Under the pieces are notes generated by a model that was not told where the DNA came from, made no database searches, and worked only from the letters and a program-made list of their open reading frames with translations. A stretch of DNA of 64,000 nt, from positions 5,791,501 to 5,855,500 of the forward strand of contig NZ_RBXO01000001.1 in NCBI RefSeq assembly GCF_003634935.1, in the 5' to 3' direction. Origin of the DNA: Saccharothrix australiensis. GTDB lineage: Bacteria > Actinomycetota > Actinomycetes > Mycobacteriales > Pseudonocardiaceae. Made by a program: the position numbers and the translations under genes. Shown piece by piece: positions 8,997-17,153 of the stretch; position 1 is the stretch's first letter, and each line of letters starts with the position of its first letter.

Positions 8997-11006
8997 TCAG
9001 CGCTTGAGCCGCACCACCACCAGCCGCTGCGTGGCGCGGGTGAAGGCGACGTAGCGCTCCGCCGCCGTCATCCGCTCCGGCTCCACCACGACCACGGTGT
9101 CGAACTCCAGCCCCTTCGCCTCCCGCGGCGACAGCCCGCCGTCGACGCCGATCACCGCGAACGTGCCCGACTCCGCGCACAGCCGCCACACCACCGCCAG
9201 GTCGTCCACCTCCATCTCCACCGGCGACTCGCCCCGCCGCACCGAGACGGGTTGCTCCGCCGACGGGTCGACCAGCGCCAACGACGACGCCGCGTAGTCC
9301 ATGACGGCCGCGGGCGTCCGGTAGTTGACGGTCAGCCGCCGGTGGACCCACCGGTCGCCCACGTAGGGCGACAGCACCGCATCCCACGAGCGGGCGCCTG
9401 CTTCCGCCTGGCGCTGGGCCAGGTCGCCGACGACGGTCATGGAGCGGTTCGGGCTGCGGCGCATCAGCACCCGCCACTCCATCTCGGACAGCTCCTGCGC
9501 CTCGTCCACCACCACGTGCCCGTAGGTCCACTCCCGGTCCGCCGCGGCGCGCTCCGCCGTGGTCCGGTGGTCGCGGGCCTCGTGGCGGTCGGCCAGCCAC
9601 TCCGCGTCGACCAGGTCCACGGCGCGCAGCTCGTCCTCGTGCAGCTCGGGGTCGGTGTCGACGACCTCCAGCACGCCGCGCGCGTACTCGACCTGCTCGG
9701 CGCGCTCGCGCTCGGCCGCCCGCTCGGCCTCGTCGGACGTGCCCAGCAGCTCGGCCGCCTCGTCCAGCAGCGGCACGTCGGAGACGGTCCACGCGCTGCC
9801 GTCCGCCCGGTACAGCTCGGGGTAGCCGACGGCGAAGCACCGGCCCTCGTACAGGTCGGCCAGCAGCCGGCGCGGGGTCAGCGGCGGCCACAGCGCGTCG
9901 ACCGCCCGGCGCAGGTCGGGGCTGTCGCCCAGCTCGCGCCGCACGTCGTCGGCCAGCTCCGCCCAGTCCGGCCCGATCAGCGCGAGGGCGGGCTCGACGA
10001 GCGCGTCCGCCAGGGCGTCGTGGAACACCTGCCGGGCCTCGTTGTGCCGCAGCCCACTGGCCCGCGCCCGGTCGCGCGCGTACAGGGCCGCCGACGCGTC
10101 GACGTGCACGGTGACGTCCTCCAGTTCGACCGGGATCGGGCGTTCCGGCAGCTCCTGGCGGTCCGCGACGGCCTCGCGGAGCAGGTCCACCGCGGCCAGG
10201 CCGCCCTTGAGGCCCCGCAGTTCCAGCGTGTCCTCCCGGACGGCGCGGACGCCGGGGAACAGCTCGCCGGGTGCCGCGAACACGACGTCGGTCTCGCCCA
10301 GCGACGGCAGGACGTCCCCGATGTAGCGCAGGAAGCCCGCGTTGGGCCCGACGACGAGGACGCCCTGCCGCGCCAGGCGTTCCCGCCGCGTGTAGAGCAG
10401 GTAGGCGACGCGGTGCAGGGCGACGGCGGTCTTGCCGGTGCCGGGACCGCCCTCCACCACCAGCACGCCGCGGTGGTCGAGCCGGATCACCTCGTCCTGC
10501 TCGGCCTGGATGGTCGCGACGATGTCGCGCATCGTCCCGCCGCGCGGCGCGTCCAGCGCCTCCCGCAGCGCGGCGTCGGCCAGTCCCAGCTCGTCGTCGT
10601 GGAAGCCCTCCAGCCGCCGGCCGCGGGTGCGGAAGTGCCGCCGCCGGGTGAGCCCCTCCGGGTGCGCGCCGGTCGCCGTGTAGAACGGCCGGGCGACCGG
10701 CGCCCGCCAGTCGGTGAGCAGCGGCCGGTAGTCGTCGGCGGGGTCGGACAACCCGATCCGGCCGATGTACCGACGGCTGCCGTCGGTGTGGTCGGTGCGG
10801 CCGAAGCACAGGCCCTCCTCCGCCACCTTCAGCCTGCCGAGCTGCTCGGACCACGTCCGCACGGCCACTTCGCGGTGCACCCGCCGCTCGTGCGGGTCGC
10901 GCAGGGCGGCGTCGAGGGCCGCTTTCGCGGCGGCCCTCTCCCGATCGAGCCGGTCGTAGAGGGAAGAAATCCGCTGCTGTTCCGTGGACAATTCCCCTGT
11001 TGCCAC
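8997..11006 (-). CDS. helD: HelD/HelR-like RNA polymerase-recycling ATPase
   Basis: About 669 residues of a superfamily 1 helicase-like ATPase. An N-terminal coiled arm (STEQQRISSLYDRLDRERAAAK) precedes the Walker A GGPGTGKTAVALHR (about 210-223 from ATG 11045), Walker B-type HVVVDEAQEL, and late motifs YRTPAAVMD, GLEFDTVVVVEP and YVAFTRATQRLVVV. HelD-class proteins strip stalled RNA polymerase from DNA, and the actinobacterial HelR branch protects it from rifamycins. GTG 11006 is preferred for its GGGGG spaced six bases away; ATG 11045 is in frame but lies in AT-rich promoter-like sequence without a good ribosome binding site. Confidence 0.8.
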   Translation of the reverse strand: MATGELSTEQQRISSLYDRLDRERAAAKAALDAALRDPHERRVHREVAVRTWSEQLGRLKVAEEGLCFGRTDHTDGSRRYIGRIGLSDPADDYRPLLTDWRAPVARPFYTATGAHPEGLTRRRHFRTRGRRLEGFHDDELGLADAALREALDAPRGGTMRDIVATIQAEQDEVIRLDHRGVLVVEGGPGTGKTAVALHRVAYLLYTRRERLARQGVLVVGPNAGFLRYIGDVLPSLGETDVVFAAPGELFPGVRAVREDTLELRGLKGGLAAVDLLREAVADRQELPERPIPVELEDVTVHVDASAALYARDRARASGLRHNEARQVFHDALADALVEPALALIGPDWAELADDVRRELGDSPDLRRAVDALWPPLTPRRLLADLYEGRCFAVGYPELYRADGSAWTVSDVPLLDEAAELLGTSDEAERAAERERAEQVEYARGVLEVVDTDPELHEDELRAVDLVDAEWLADRHEARDHRTTAERAAADREWTYGHVVVDEAQELSEMEWRVLMRRSPNRSMTVVGDLAQRQAEAGARSWDAVLSPYVGDRWVHRRLTVNYRTPAAVMDYAASSLALVDPSAEQPVSVRRGESPVEMEVDDLAVVWRLCAESGTFAVIGVDGGLSPREAKGLEFDTVVVVEPERMTAAERYVAFTRATQRLVVVRLKR

Positions 11007-11017
11007 GCTTGCCCCCT

Positions 11018-11080
11018 GTGATACACTGATTCGGGATATCGCCATCCGATTAAGGATGAATTAACCCTTATTTGTATCAC
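11018..11080. promoter_or_regulatory. AT-rich helD upstream region with inverted repeat
   Basis: GTGATACA at 11018-11025 and TGTATCAC at 11073-11080 form a perfect 8-base inverted pair 47 bases apart in unusually AT-rich DNA just upstream of the helD-like start. The canonical rifamycin-associated element of rifamycin-responsive helR genes is not evident. A promoter/operator role is inferred from composition and position. Confidence 0.35.
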
Positions 11081-11118
11081 GGGAGTCGCCCGCGCGGTAC
11101 CCTGCGGGCGGACGCGGT

Positions 11119-11937
11119 TCAGCCGACGCGGCTCGCGGACCCCACCGCGACCCGCTGCCGCCGCAGGGGCACGACGAGCGGCGTGTCCGTCTCGGGGTCG
11201 GCGATCACCCGGCACGGCAGGCCGAACACGTCCTCGACCAGTTCCGCCGTCACGATGTCGGCGGGGCGGCCCTGCGCGACGATGCCCTCGCCCGGCTTCA
11301 TGGCGATGAGGTGGGTGGCGTAGCGGCACGCCTGGTTCAGGTCGTGCAGCACCGCGACCAGCGTGTGCCCGTCCTCGTGCAGCTCGGCGCACAGGTCCAG
11401 CACCTCGATCTGGTGCGCGATGTCGAGGAACGTGGTCGGCTCGTCCAGCAGCAGGATCGACGTCTGCTGGGCGAGCACCAGGGCCAGCCACACGCGCTGC
11501 CGCTGCCCGCCGGACAGCTCGTCGACCACCCGGCCCGCGAGGTCCTGCACGTTGGTCAGGCGCATGGCCCGCGCGGTGGCCTCCTCGTCCTCCAGGGACC
11601 ACTGCCGCAGCAGCCGCTGGTGCGGGTACCGGCCGCGGGCGACCAGCTCGCCGACCGTGATGCCGCCGGGCGCGATGGACGACTGGGCCAGCAGGCCGAG
11701 CCGCCGCGCGACCTCCTTGGAGCGGTAGGACGAGATCGCCTCGCCGTCGAGGTACACCGCGCCCGAGCGCGGCTTCAGCATCCGCGCCAGCGCCTTGAGC
11801 AAGGTCGACTTGCCGCACGCGTTGGGGCCCACGATGACCGTGAACGACCCGTCCGGGACCGCCACGTCCAGCCCCGCGGCGACCACCCGCTCGTCGTAGG
11901 CCAGCGTCAGGTCCTCGGCGTGCAGTCGGGTCGTCAT
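11119..11937 (-). CDS. iron-siderophore ABC transporter ATPase (FecE/FepC type)
   Basis: A 272-residue ABC ATPase. Walker A is GPNACGKSTLLKAL, the signature is ELSGGQRQRVWLALVLAQ, Walker B is SILLLDEPTTFLDIAHQ, and the switch His is in VLHDLNQA. The RYPHQ and DIAHQIEVLDL blocks are typical of ferric-siderophore importers. ATG 11937 has AAGGGGAG eight bases upstream. An iron box lies about 150 bases upstream. No permease or binding protein is adjacent, so it must work with subunits encoded elsewhere. Confidence 0.9.
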   Translation of the reverse strand: MTTRLHAEDLTLAYDERVVAAGLDVAVPDGSFTVIVGPNACGKSTLLKALARMLKPRSGAVYLDGEAISSYRSKEVARRLGLLAQSSIAPGGITVGELVARGRYPHQRLLRQWSLEDEEATARAMRLTNVQDLAGRVVDELSGGQRQRVWLALVLAQQTSILLLDEPTTFLDIAHQIEVLDLCAELHEDGHTLVAVLHDLNQACRYATHLIAMKPGEGIVAQGRPADIVTAELVEDVFGLPCRVIADPETDTPLVVPLRRQRVAVGSASRVG

Positions 11938-12088
11938 CGCCCGCTCCCCTTTTCCACTCGTTCGGTCGGTGCGCCACGCGGCTCCGACCGCACCCGGGCG
12001 ACGCCGGACGCGACCAGGCGGTCCGGGGCCGTCCGGGCCGGGACGAGGGCCGCCTCCCGCCGACGTCCCGTCCCGCGCCTCCTGTTGT

Positions 12089-12107
12089 TTAGGCAAGGCT
12101 AACCGAA
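12089..12107 (-). promoter_or_regulatory. IdeR/DmdR iron box upstream of ABC ATPase
   Basis: TTAGGCAAGGCTAACCGAA matches the actinobacterial iron-regulator consensus TTAGGTTAGGCTAACCTAA at 16 of 19 positions. It sits between the mbtH-like stop and the ABC ATPase start, so it could give the ATPase gene its own iron-repressed promoter. Confidence 0.75.
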
Positions 12108-12159
12108 TGGATGATCGAAGTGGAGGCGGACCGCGGAACCGCCGCGCCCTCGGCCGGTC

Positions 12160-12357
12160 TCAGTCGCGCACGCTCAGCGGGCGCAGGTCGGTCCAGTGCT
12201 CCTCCACGTAGGCCACGGCGGCCTCGCGCGCGCCGGGGCCGAACACCGCCCGCCAGCCGGCGGGGATCTCGGCGAAGGACGGCCACAGCGAGTGCTGCCC
12301 CTCGTCGTTGACCAGCACGTGGAACCGGCCTTCGGTGTCGTCGAACGGGTTGGTCAT
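12160..12357 (-). CDS. mbtH: MbtH-like NRPS accessory protein
   Basis: A 65-residue MbtH-family protein, which binds and activates NRPS adenylation domains. The family signature is complete: [19 protein letters not shown], the downstream V, and HWTDLRPLS. The ribosome binding site GGAGGA lies seven bases before the ATG. No NRPS is encoded in this window, so its partner must be elsewhere; the adjacent N-monooxygenase and ABC ATPase point to a hydroxamate siderophore. The ATG overlaps the stop of a 10-codon leader ORF. Confidence 0.9.
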   Translation of the reverse strand: MTNPFDDTEGRFHVLVNDEGQHSLWPSFAEIPAGWRAVFGPGAREAAVAYVEEHWTDLRPLSVRD

Positions 12358-12386
12358 CGGGTCCTCCGGTCGAGCGGGTCGGTCAT
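12354..12386 (-). CDS. 10-residue leader peptide overlapping mbtH start
   Basis: A mini-ORF encodes [10 protein letters not shown] and ends TGA overlapping the mbtH ATG (ATGA). It seems to arise from an imperfect tandem duplication of the mbtH initiation region: the text GGTCATCGG-TCC/TTC-TCCGGTCGAGCGG appears twice on the plus strand. The leader has its own purine-rich site (GGAAGA) upstream. A role in translational coupling is inferred; it may be incidental. Confidence 0.35.
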   Translation of the reverse strand: MTDPLDRRTR

Positions 12387-12521
12387 CGGTTCTTCCGGTC
12401 GAGCGGTCCGGCCGCCGGCTTCCCGGCCGAGCGGCCCGGTCGTCGGGACTCCCGGTCGTGCCCGGCGCGCGTCGGGCGCGCCACCGAGCAGCGGTCCACT
12501 GTGGACGAGCACCCTGGCGTG

Positions 12522-13850
12522 CTACCCCGGGTGGGAGGCGCTGATCGCGTACGCGGGCTGCGCCGGCAACGAGGGTTCGCGCCGCCCGAGCACCGACTGG
12601 AGGATTTCGCCCACCCGCACGGAGGTGTTGGACAGCAACGACGAGGAGATGCCGTGCGTGTGCTCGGTGCCGCCCTGGAGGTAGATGCCGCCCACCACGT
12701 CGTCGTCGGTCTCCAGCCGGTAGTCGCGGCCGACGCGCAGGCGACCGCGCTCGTCGCGCGGGCACCGGGCGGACAGCTCGCCGAGCAGCGGCGTCGGATC
12801 GGCCTCGTGGTAGCCGGTGGCGTAGACGATCGCGTCCGCGTCCAGGACCGTCCGCGCGCCGGTGGCCAGCGACTCGACGGTCACCCGCACGCCGTCCGGA
12901 CCGTCCGCCAGGTCCGTCACGCAGGACGTGTTGAACAGCCGGAGCCGCGTCGTGCCGAGGACCTTCTCCCGGTACACCCGCCGGTACAGCTCGGCGATGA
13001 GGTCGTTGTCCACCACCGCGTAGTTGGTGTTGCCGTGGTAGTCCATGAGCTGCCGCTTGACCGGCTCGGGCGCGGCGTAGAAGTCGTCGACCGCCTCCGG
13101 GTCGAAGATCCGGTTCGCGAACGAGCTGTCGTCGGCCGGGCTGTAGCCGTACCGCGCGAACACCGCGCACACCTCGGCGTCGCGGAACCGCTCGTGCAGG
13201 AACGCGGTCACCTCCGCGCCGCTCTGGCCCGCGCCGACGACCACCAGCCGCGCTGGGTTCTCCAGGCTTCCGACGCGCTGGAGGAAGTCGCTGTTGTGCC
13301 ACACGCGGTCCGACTGCGCGACGCCGTCGGGCAGCCGGGCCCGCAGGCCCGTGGCCACGACCAGGTTGCGCGCCCGCCGCACCTCGACCTCCCCGGTGGA
13401 CGCGCGCGACGACACGTCGAAGTGGGTCACCGCGTCGCCCTCGAACACCGGGCGCACGCCGACCACCTCGTGGCCGTAGGACACCAGGTCGTCGACCTGC
13501 TCGGCGGCCCACTCGAAGTAGTCGTGGAACTCCACGCGCAGCGGGAAGAGGTTCTTGTGGTTGATGAAGTCGACCAGCCGGCCCCGGCCGTGCAGGTAGT
13601 TCAGGAAGCTGAAGGTGCTGGTGGGGTTGCGCAGCGTCACCAGGTCCTTGAGGAAGGAGACCTGCATGGTGGCGTCGTCGAGCAACATGCCGCGGTGCCA
13701 GCCGAATCGGGGCTGCCGCTCCAGGAAGTGGGTGGTCACCACGTCTTCGGGGCGGGCAGCGGCGTTGTGCTCGGTGACCGCGATCGCCATCGCGAGGTTC
13801 GATGGTCCGAAGCCGACGCCGAGGAGGTCGAAGACAGGTGGCTGTGGCAT
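12522..13850 (-). CDS. L-ornithine/L-lysine N-monooxygenase (siderophore)
   Basis: A 442-residue flavin N-hydroxylase of the SidA/PvdA/IucD family, which hydroxylates the side-chain amine of ornithine or lysine for hydroxamate siderophores. FAD site [14 protein letters not shown], substrate region [30 protein letters not shown] site [16 protein letters not shown] and the late motif [14 protein letters not shown] are all visible, as is [16 protein letters not shown]. The ornithine versus lysine choice is not decided by eye. An iron box lies 39 bases upstream of the ATG. It is followed, after about 160 bases, by mbtH on the same strand. Confidence 0.9.
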   Translation of the reverse strand: MPQPPVFDLLGVGFGPSNLAMAIAVTEHNAAARPEDVVTTHFLERQPRFGWHRGMLLDDATMQVSFLKDLVTLRNPTSTFSFLNYLHGRGRLVDFINHKNLFPLRVEFHDYFEWAAEQVDDLVSYGHEVVGVRPVFEGDAVTHFDVSSRASTGEVEVRRARNLVVATGLRARLPDGVAQSDRVWHNSDFLQRVGSLENPARLVVVGAGQSGAEVTAFLHERFRDAEVCAVFARYGYSPADDSSFANRIFDPEAVDDFYAAPEPVKRQLMDYHGNTNYAVVDNDLIAELYRRVYREKVLGTTRLRLFNTSCVTDLADGPDGVRVTVESLATGARTVLDADAIVYATGYHEADPTPLLGELSARCPRDERGRLRVGRDYRLETDDDVVGGIYLQGGTEHTHGISSSLLSNTSVRVGEILQSVLGRREPSLPAQPAYAISASHPG

Positions 13851-13888
13851 GTCCGTCCCATCGGTGCGACAACAGGGCGTGATCGAAC

Positions 13889-13907
13889 TTCGGTTACCCT
13901 AACCTAA
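13889..13907 (-). promoter_or_regulatory. IdeR/DmdR iron box upstream of N-monooxygenase
   Basis: On the minus strand TTAGGTTAGGGTAACCGAA matches the consensus TTAGGTTAGGCTAACCTAA at 17 of 19 positions, 39 bases upstream of the monooxygenase start. It predicts iron repression of the siderophore genes. Confidence 0.8.
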
Positions 13908-14276
13908 GTACGATGCCGGCGGGAGTGATCCAGACCTCTTTCGATCCAGGCTAGCCACGGCCGGCGAGGAGAGGAAGGCGCTTGCCGCGCCGAACCGGTC
14001 ATGGCCGGTCCCGCCACCGGCGGTGTCGGTCCGCGCGCCCGGCGTGCCCGTGGGAACGGGGCCCCACCAGGCCGGGACGCGGCGCGATCCGGTGCTGCGG
14101 AACGGCGAGCACCACGCCGTCCGGACGTCCGCGTCACCGGCCCGAGGCAGGCAGCCGTGGCACTTTCACCGGGTGGGTGTGGCACTGGAACCGGCTGCGG
14201 CACCGGCCTCCGCCGTGGCGCGCCTGCGTGGAAACCACTCGAACGGCGCAGCGGCGCGGGGTGGAATCGCGACCCT
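13908..14276. other. intergenic stretch without a recognisable gene
   Basis: About 370 bases between the iron-box promoter and the small gene ending at 14277. Open frames exist on both strands but encode only Arg/Ala/Gly/Pro-rich low-complexity text with no start signals or family motifs. No RNA structure stands out by eye. Confidence 0.5.
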
Positions 14277-14522
14277 TCAGGCGAGGACCGCGCGGCCGGC
14301 GGGCGTCAGCTCGGCGGGCGCCCACAGGCCGTCGCCGTCGTGCCGCGCCGGTCGGAGCAGCCCGGCGTGCGCCAGGAGGCGGGCGGTCATCTGGTCGCTG
14401 CACAGCAGCCCGTCCACGCGCAGGTCCGGTTCCCGGCTGCGGGTCACCTCGGCGCGGCCGGCCGCCACCGCGCGGAGCAGGGCGCGGGCCCGGTGGGTCA
14501 ACTCGTCGTCCATGATCTTCAC
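14277..14522 (-). CDS. small hypothetical protein, winged-helix-like
   Basis: An 81-residue protein with alternating helices and a C-terminal LLRPARHDGDGLWAPAELTPAGRAVL that resembles the wing and last helix of winged-helix proteins (the TPAGRAVL ending is common in MarR/PadR-like folds). Only one helix pair precedes it, so DNA binding is not assured. A GTG at 14522 or an ATG at 14513 may start it. It is divergent from the MOSC gene and might regulate it, which is inference only. Confidence 0.5.
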   Translation of the reverse strand: MKIMDDELTHRARALLRAVAAGRAEVTRSREPDLRVDGLLCSDQMTARLLAHAGLLRPARHDGDGLWAPAELTPAGRAVLA

Positions 14523-14643
14523 CGTCGTTCGCGGGGTGGTACACCCGGTTCATCGCCGCGACCGGCCGAAGTCTTACCGGTGCGCGGGCGGTCGTGCCCC
14601 GATTCCCGCCGGGGAGGGAAAAGACCTGGGTAGGGTCGAGGTC

Positions 14644-15183
14644 ATGGGCATCGTGGAGGCCGTGAGCCGGAGCGCCGAGTACACCTTCACCAAGCCGAAC
14701 GCGGGCGTCGTCCGGCTCCTCGCCGGCCTCGGCGTCGAGGGCGACGCGCACGCGGGCGAACTGGTGAAGCACCGTTCGCGCGTGCGCCGCGACCCGACGC
14801 GGCCGAACCTGCGCCAGGTGCACCTGATGCACGCCGAACTGCACGACGAGCTGAACGCCCTGGGCTTCTCCGTCACCCCCGGCGGGCTCGGGGAGAACAT
14901 CACCACGCGCGGCGTCGACCTGCTCGGGCTGTCGGCCGGGACCCTGCTGCGGCTGGGCGCGGAGGCGGTCGTGGAGGTGACCGGGCTGCGCAACCCGTGC
15001 CCGCAGATCGACGCCTACCAGGACGGGCTGCTCAAGCACGTCGTCGGGCGGGACGACGAGGGGAACGTGGTGCGCAGGGCCGGGATCATGTCGGTCGTGG
15101 TGGTCAGCGGCGACGTGCGGCCGGGCGACGGGATCCGGGTCGAGCCGCCCGCCGGTCCCCACGTCCCGATGGGCCCGGTGTAG
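14644..15183 (+). CDS. MOSC domain-containing protein
   Basis: A 179-residue MOSC-domain protein (the molybdenum-cofactor sulfurase C-terminal domain family), which in relatives binds sulfur or the molybdenum cofactor. Visible marks are GVEGDAHAG near the N-terminus, RQVHLMHAEL, PGGLGENITTRGVDL and VTGLRNPCPQID with the candidate conserved Cys. ATG 14644 follows GTCGAGG at short range. The SDR gene begins two bases after its stop, so the two are probably co-transcribed. Confidence 0.85.
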   Translation: MGIVEAVSRSAEYTFTKPNAGVVRLLAGLGVEGDAHAGELVKHRSRVRRDPTRPNLRQVHLMHAELHDELNALGFSVTPGGLGENITTRGVDLLGLSAGTLLRLGAEAVVEVTGLRNPCPQIDAYQDGLLKHVVGRDDEGNVVRRAGIMSVVVVSGDVRPGDGIRVEPPAGPHVPMGPV

Positions 15184-15185
15184 CC

Positions 15186-15902
15186 GTGGACCTCACGGGC
15201 ACCGTCGCGCTCGTGACCGGGGCGAGCGGTGGCATCGGCGCCGGTGTCGCGCGGCGGTTCGCCCGCGCCGGCGCCGCCGTGGTCGGCCACGCGTTCCGGG
15301 GCGAGGTCGAGGGCGCCGGGCTGGTGGTGCGGGGCGACCTGACCGACGAGGGCGAGTGCTCCCGAGTGGTGCGCGAGGCGGCGGCGTGGCGCGGTCGGCT
15401 GGACGCGGTGGTGAACTGCGCCGGGGTGCAGCCGGTGCGGGACCTGGCCGAGCTGACCGCCGCCGACTGGCGCGAGGTGGTGGACGCGAACGTGCTCGCC
15501 GCGTTCTCCTGCACCAGGGCCGCCGCCGAGGTGATGCGGTCGACCGGCGGTTCGGTCACGCACATCGCGTCGATCGAGGGCAGCCGGCCCGCGCACGGGC
15601 ACGCGCACTACAGCGCGTCGAAGGCGGCTCTGATCATGTTCGCGCGGTCGGCGGCGCTGGAGTACGGGCGGCACGGCATCCGGGTGAACACCGTGTCACC
15701 GGGCCTGGTGGACCGGCCGGGCCTGGCGGAAGCCTGGCCGGAGGGCGTGGCGCGGTGGCGGGCCGCCGCGCCGCTGGGCAGGCTCGGCACGCCGGACGAC
15801 GTGGGCGACGCGTGCGTGTTCCTGGCGTCCCCGGTGGCCTCGTGGATCACCGGCCACGACCTGGTGGTCGACGGCGGGGTGGGCGCGCACCCGACGTGGT
15901 GA
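15186..15902 (+). CDS. SDR-family NAD(P)-dependent oxidoreductase
   Basis: A 238-residue classical short-chain dehydrogenase/reductase of the FabG-like group. Cofactor motif is TGASGGIGAG (about 10-19), then NCAG, the catalytic Ser in HIASIEG, Tyr/Lys in HYSASKAAL, and the C-terminal PDDVGDACVFLASPVASWITGHDLVVDGG. GTG 15186 starts two bases after the MOSC stop. Substrate unknown; it lies beside, but points towards, the pca operon. Confidence 0.9.
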   Translation: MDLTGTVALVTGASGGIGAGVARRFARAGAAVVGHAFRGEVEGAGLVVRGDLTDEGECSRVVREAAAWRGRLDAVVNCAGVQPVRDLAELTAADWREVVDANVLAAFSCTRAAAEVMRSTGGSVTHIASIEGSRPAHGHAHYSASKAALIMFARSAALEYGRHGIRVNTVSPGLVDRPGLAEAWPEGVARWRAAAPLGRLGTPDDVGDACVFLASPVASWITGHDLVVDGGVGAHPTW

Positions 15903-15944
15903 CGGGGCGGCGGCCTCGCCGGAACCCGATGCCGAAGACCGGCC

Positions 15945-15972
15945 CGGCACCCCCGCCCGCGCGGGGGTGCCG
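15945..15972. terminator. perfect hairpin between SDR and pcaC
   Basis: Twelve-base arms CGGCACCCCCGC and GCGGGGGTGCCG flank a four-base loop in the 124-base gap between the convergent SDR and pcaC stops. It probably ends transcription from both sides. Confidence 0.7.
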
Positions 15973-16026
15973 CGCGTCCGCCGGATCCGTGCGCGCACCT
16001 TGCCCGGTGCGCCGGGCACCGCCCGC

Positions 16027-16407
16027 TCACCCGGTCGCGTCGGGCTCCGCCAGGATCGGCTGGGCGATCGCGAACGCCCGGTTCGCCGCCGGGACACCCG
16101 CGTAGACCGCGACCTGGAGCAGCACCTCCTTGATCTCGTCCCGGCTCAGGCCGTTGCGCAGCGCGGCCCGCACGTGCATCGCCAGCTCGCCGTCGTGGCC
16201 CAGGGTCGCGAGCATCGCCAGCGTCACGCACGACCGCGTCCGCCGGTCCAGGCCGGGCCGCGTCCAGATCGAGCCCCACGCGTAGCGCGTGATCAGCTCC
16301 TGGAAGTCGGCGGTGAACCCGTCGGTCCGCGCCACGGCCCGGTCCACGTGCTCGTCGCCCAGGACCTCGCGGCGAACCCGCATGCCCTCGTCGTAACCGC
16401 TCGTCAC
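16027..16407 (-). CDS. pcaC: 4-carboxymuconolactone decarboxylase
   Basis: A 126-residue PcaC of the CMD/AhpD-like fold, converting 4-carboxymuconolactone to 3-oxoadipate enol-lactone. Typical text: RREVLGDEHVDRA, FTADFQELITRYAWGSIWTRPGLDRRTRS, and NGLSRDEIKEVLLQVAVYAGVPAANRAF. The GTG start overlaps the pcaD stop by four bases (GTGA). It is a separate gene here, whereas several actinomycetes carry a pcaD-pcaC fusion (pcaL). Confidence 0.95.
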   Translation of the reverse strand: MTSGYDEGMRVRREVLGDEHVDRAVARTDGFTADFQELITRYAWGSIWTRPGLDRRTRSCVTLAMLATLGHDGELAMHVRAALRNGLSRDEIKEVLLQVAVYAGVPAANRAFAIAQPILAEPDATG

Positions 16408-17153
16408 AGGTGCCTCCGCAGGATCTCGGCCACGGTGTCGGCCGCCTCGACGTTGGCCAGGTGGGCGGCCTCGACCACGAACAGCTCGGCCTTCGGGATG
16501 GCCTCGGCGATGTCGCGCAGGCACGCGGTCGGGGTCGCCTCGTCCAGCGCGCCCGCCACCACGGCCGTCGGCGCCTCGATCGCGGGCAGCACGGACCGCA
16601 GGTCGAGGGACGACAGCGCCTCGCAGCACCCCGCGTAGCCCTCGTCGTCCACACCGGACAGCATCGCCTCGAACGCCGCGACCGTCTCCGGCGACCGCGA
16701 CCGCAGGGCGGGTGTGAACCAGCGGCTCACGACCTGCGCCGCGATCGAGCCCGTGCCGGACCGCCGCACCGCCGCCGCGCGCTCCAGCCACGGCCGCCCG
16801 TCCGGGTACGCGGCGGTGGTGCAGCACAGCACGAGCCGCTCGACGCGCTCGGGCGCGTGGCCGGCCAGCCACATCCCGACCATCGCGCCCATCGACACGC
16901 CGCAGTACGACACGCGGTCGAGGCCGAGGGCGTCCAGCAGTTCCAGCACGTCGTCGCCGAGGTCGTCGATCCGGTACGGACCGGGCGCGGCCGGGCTGCC
17001 GCCGTGGCCGCGGTGGTCGTAGCGCAGCACGCGGAACCGCTGCCGCAGCTCCGCCACCTGCGGCTCCCACAGGGCCGTCGTCGTGCCCAGCGAGTTGCCG
17101 AGCACGACGACCGGCGCGCCCTCCGGTCCGCTCAACTCGTAGTGCAGCCTCAC
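16404..17153 (-). CDS. pcaD: 3-oxoadipate enol-lactonase
   Basis: A 249-residue alpha/beta hydrolase that opens 3-oxoadipate enol-lactone. Oxyanion region GNSLGTTTALWEPQ, nucleophile elbow in GVSMGAMVG, acid-region VVAGALDEATP and catalytic His in EAAHLANVEAAD are seen. The GTG start overlaps the pcaB stop by four bases, and its stop overlaps pcaC in the same way, showing tight translational coupling. Confidence 0.95.
   Translation of the reverse strand: MRLHYELSGPEGAPVVVLGNSLGTTTALWEPQVAELRQRFRVLRYDHRGHGGSPAAPGPYRIDDLGDDVLELLDALGLDRVSYCGVSMGAMVGMWLAGHAPERVERLVLCCTTAAYPDGRPWLERAAAVRRSGTGSIAAQVVSRWFTPALRSRSPETVAAFEAMLSGVDDEGYAGCCEALSSLDLRSVLPAIEAPTAVVAGALDEATPTACLRDIAEAIPKAELFVVEAAHLANVEAADTVAEILRRHL

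Noticed and set aside
13904-14203. 99-codon minus-strand ORF upstream of the N-monooxygenase
   Set aside because: Arg/Pro/Ala-rich sequence without motifs or start signals, and it overlaps the iron-box promoter.
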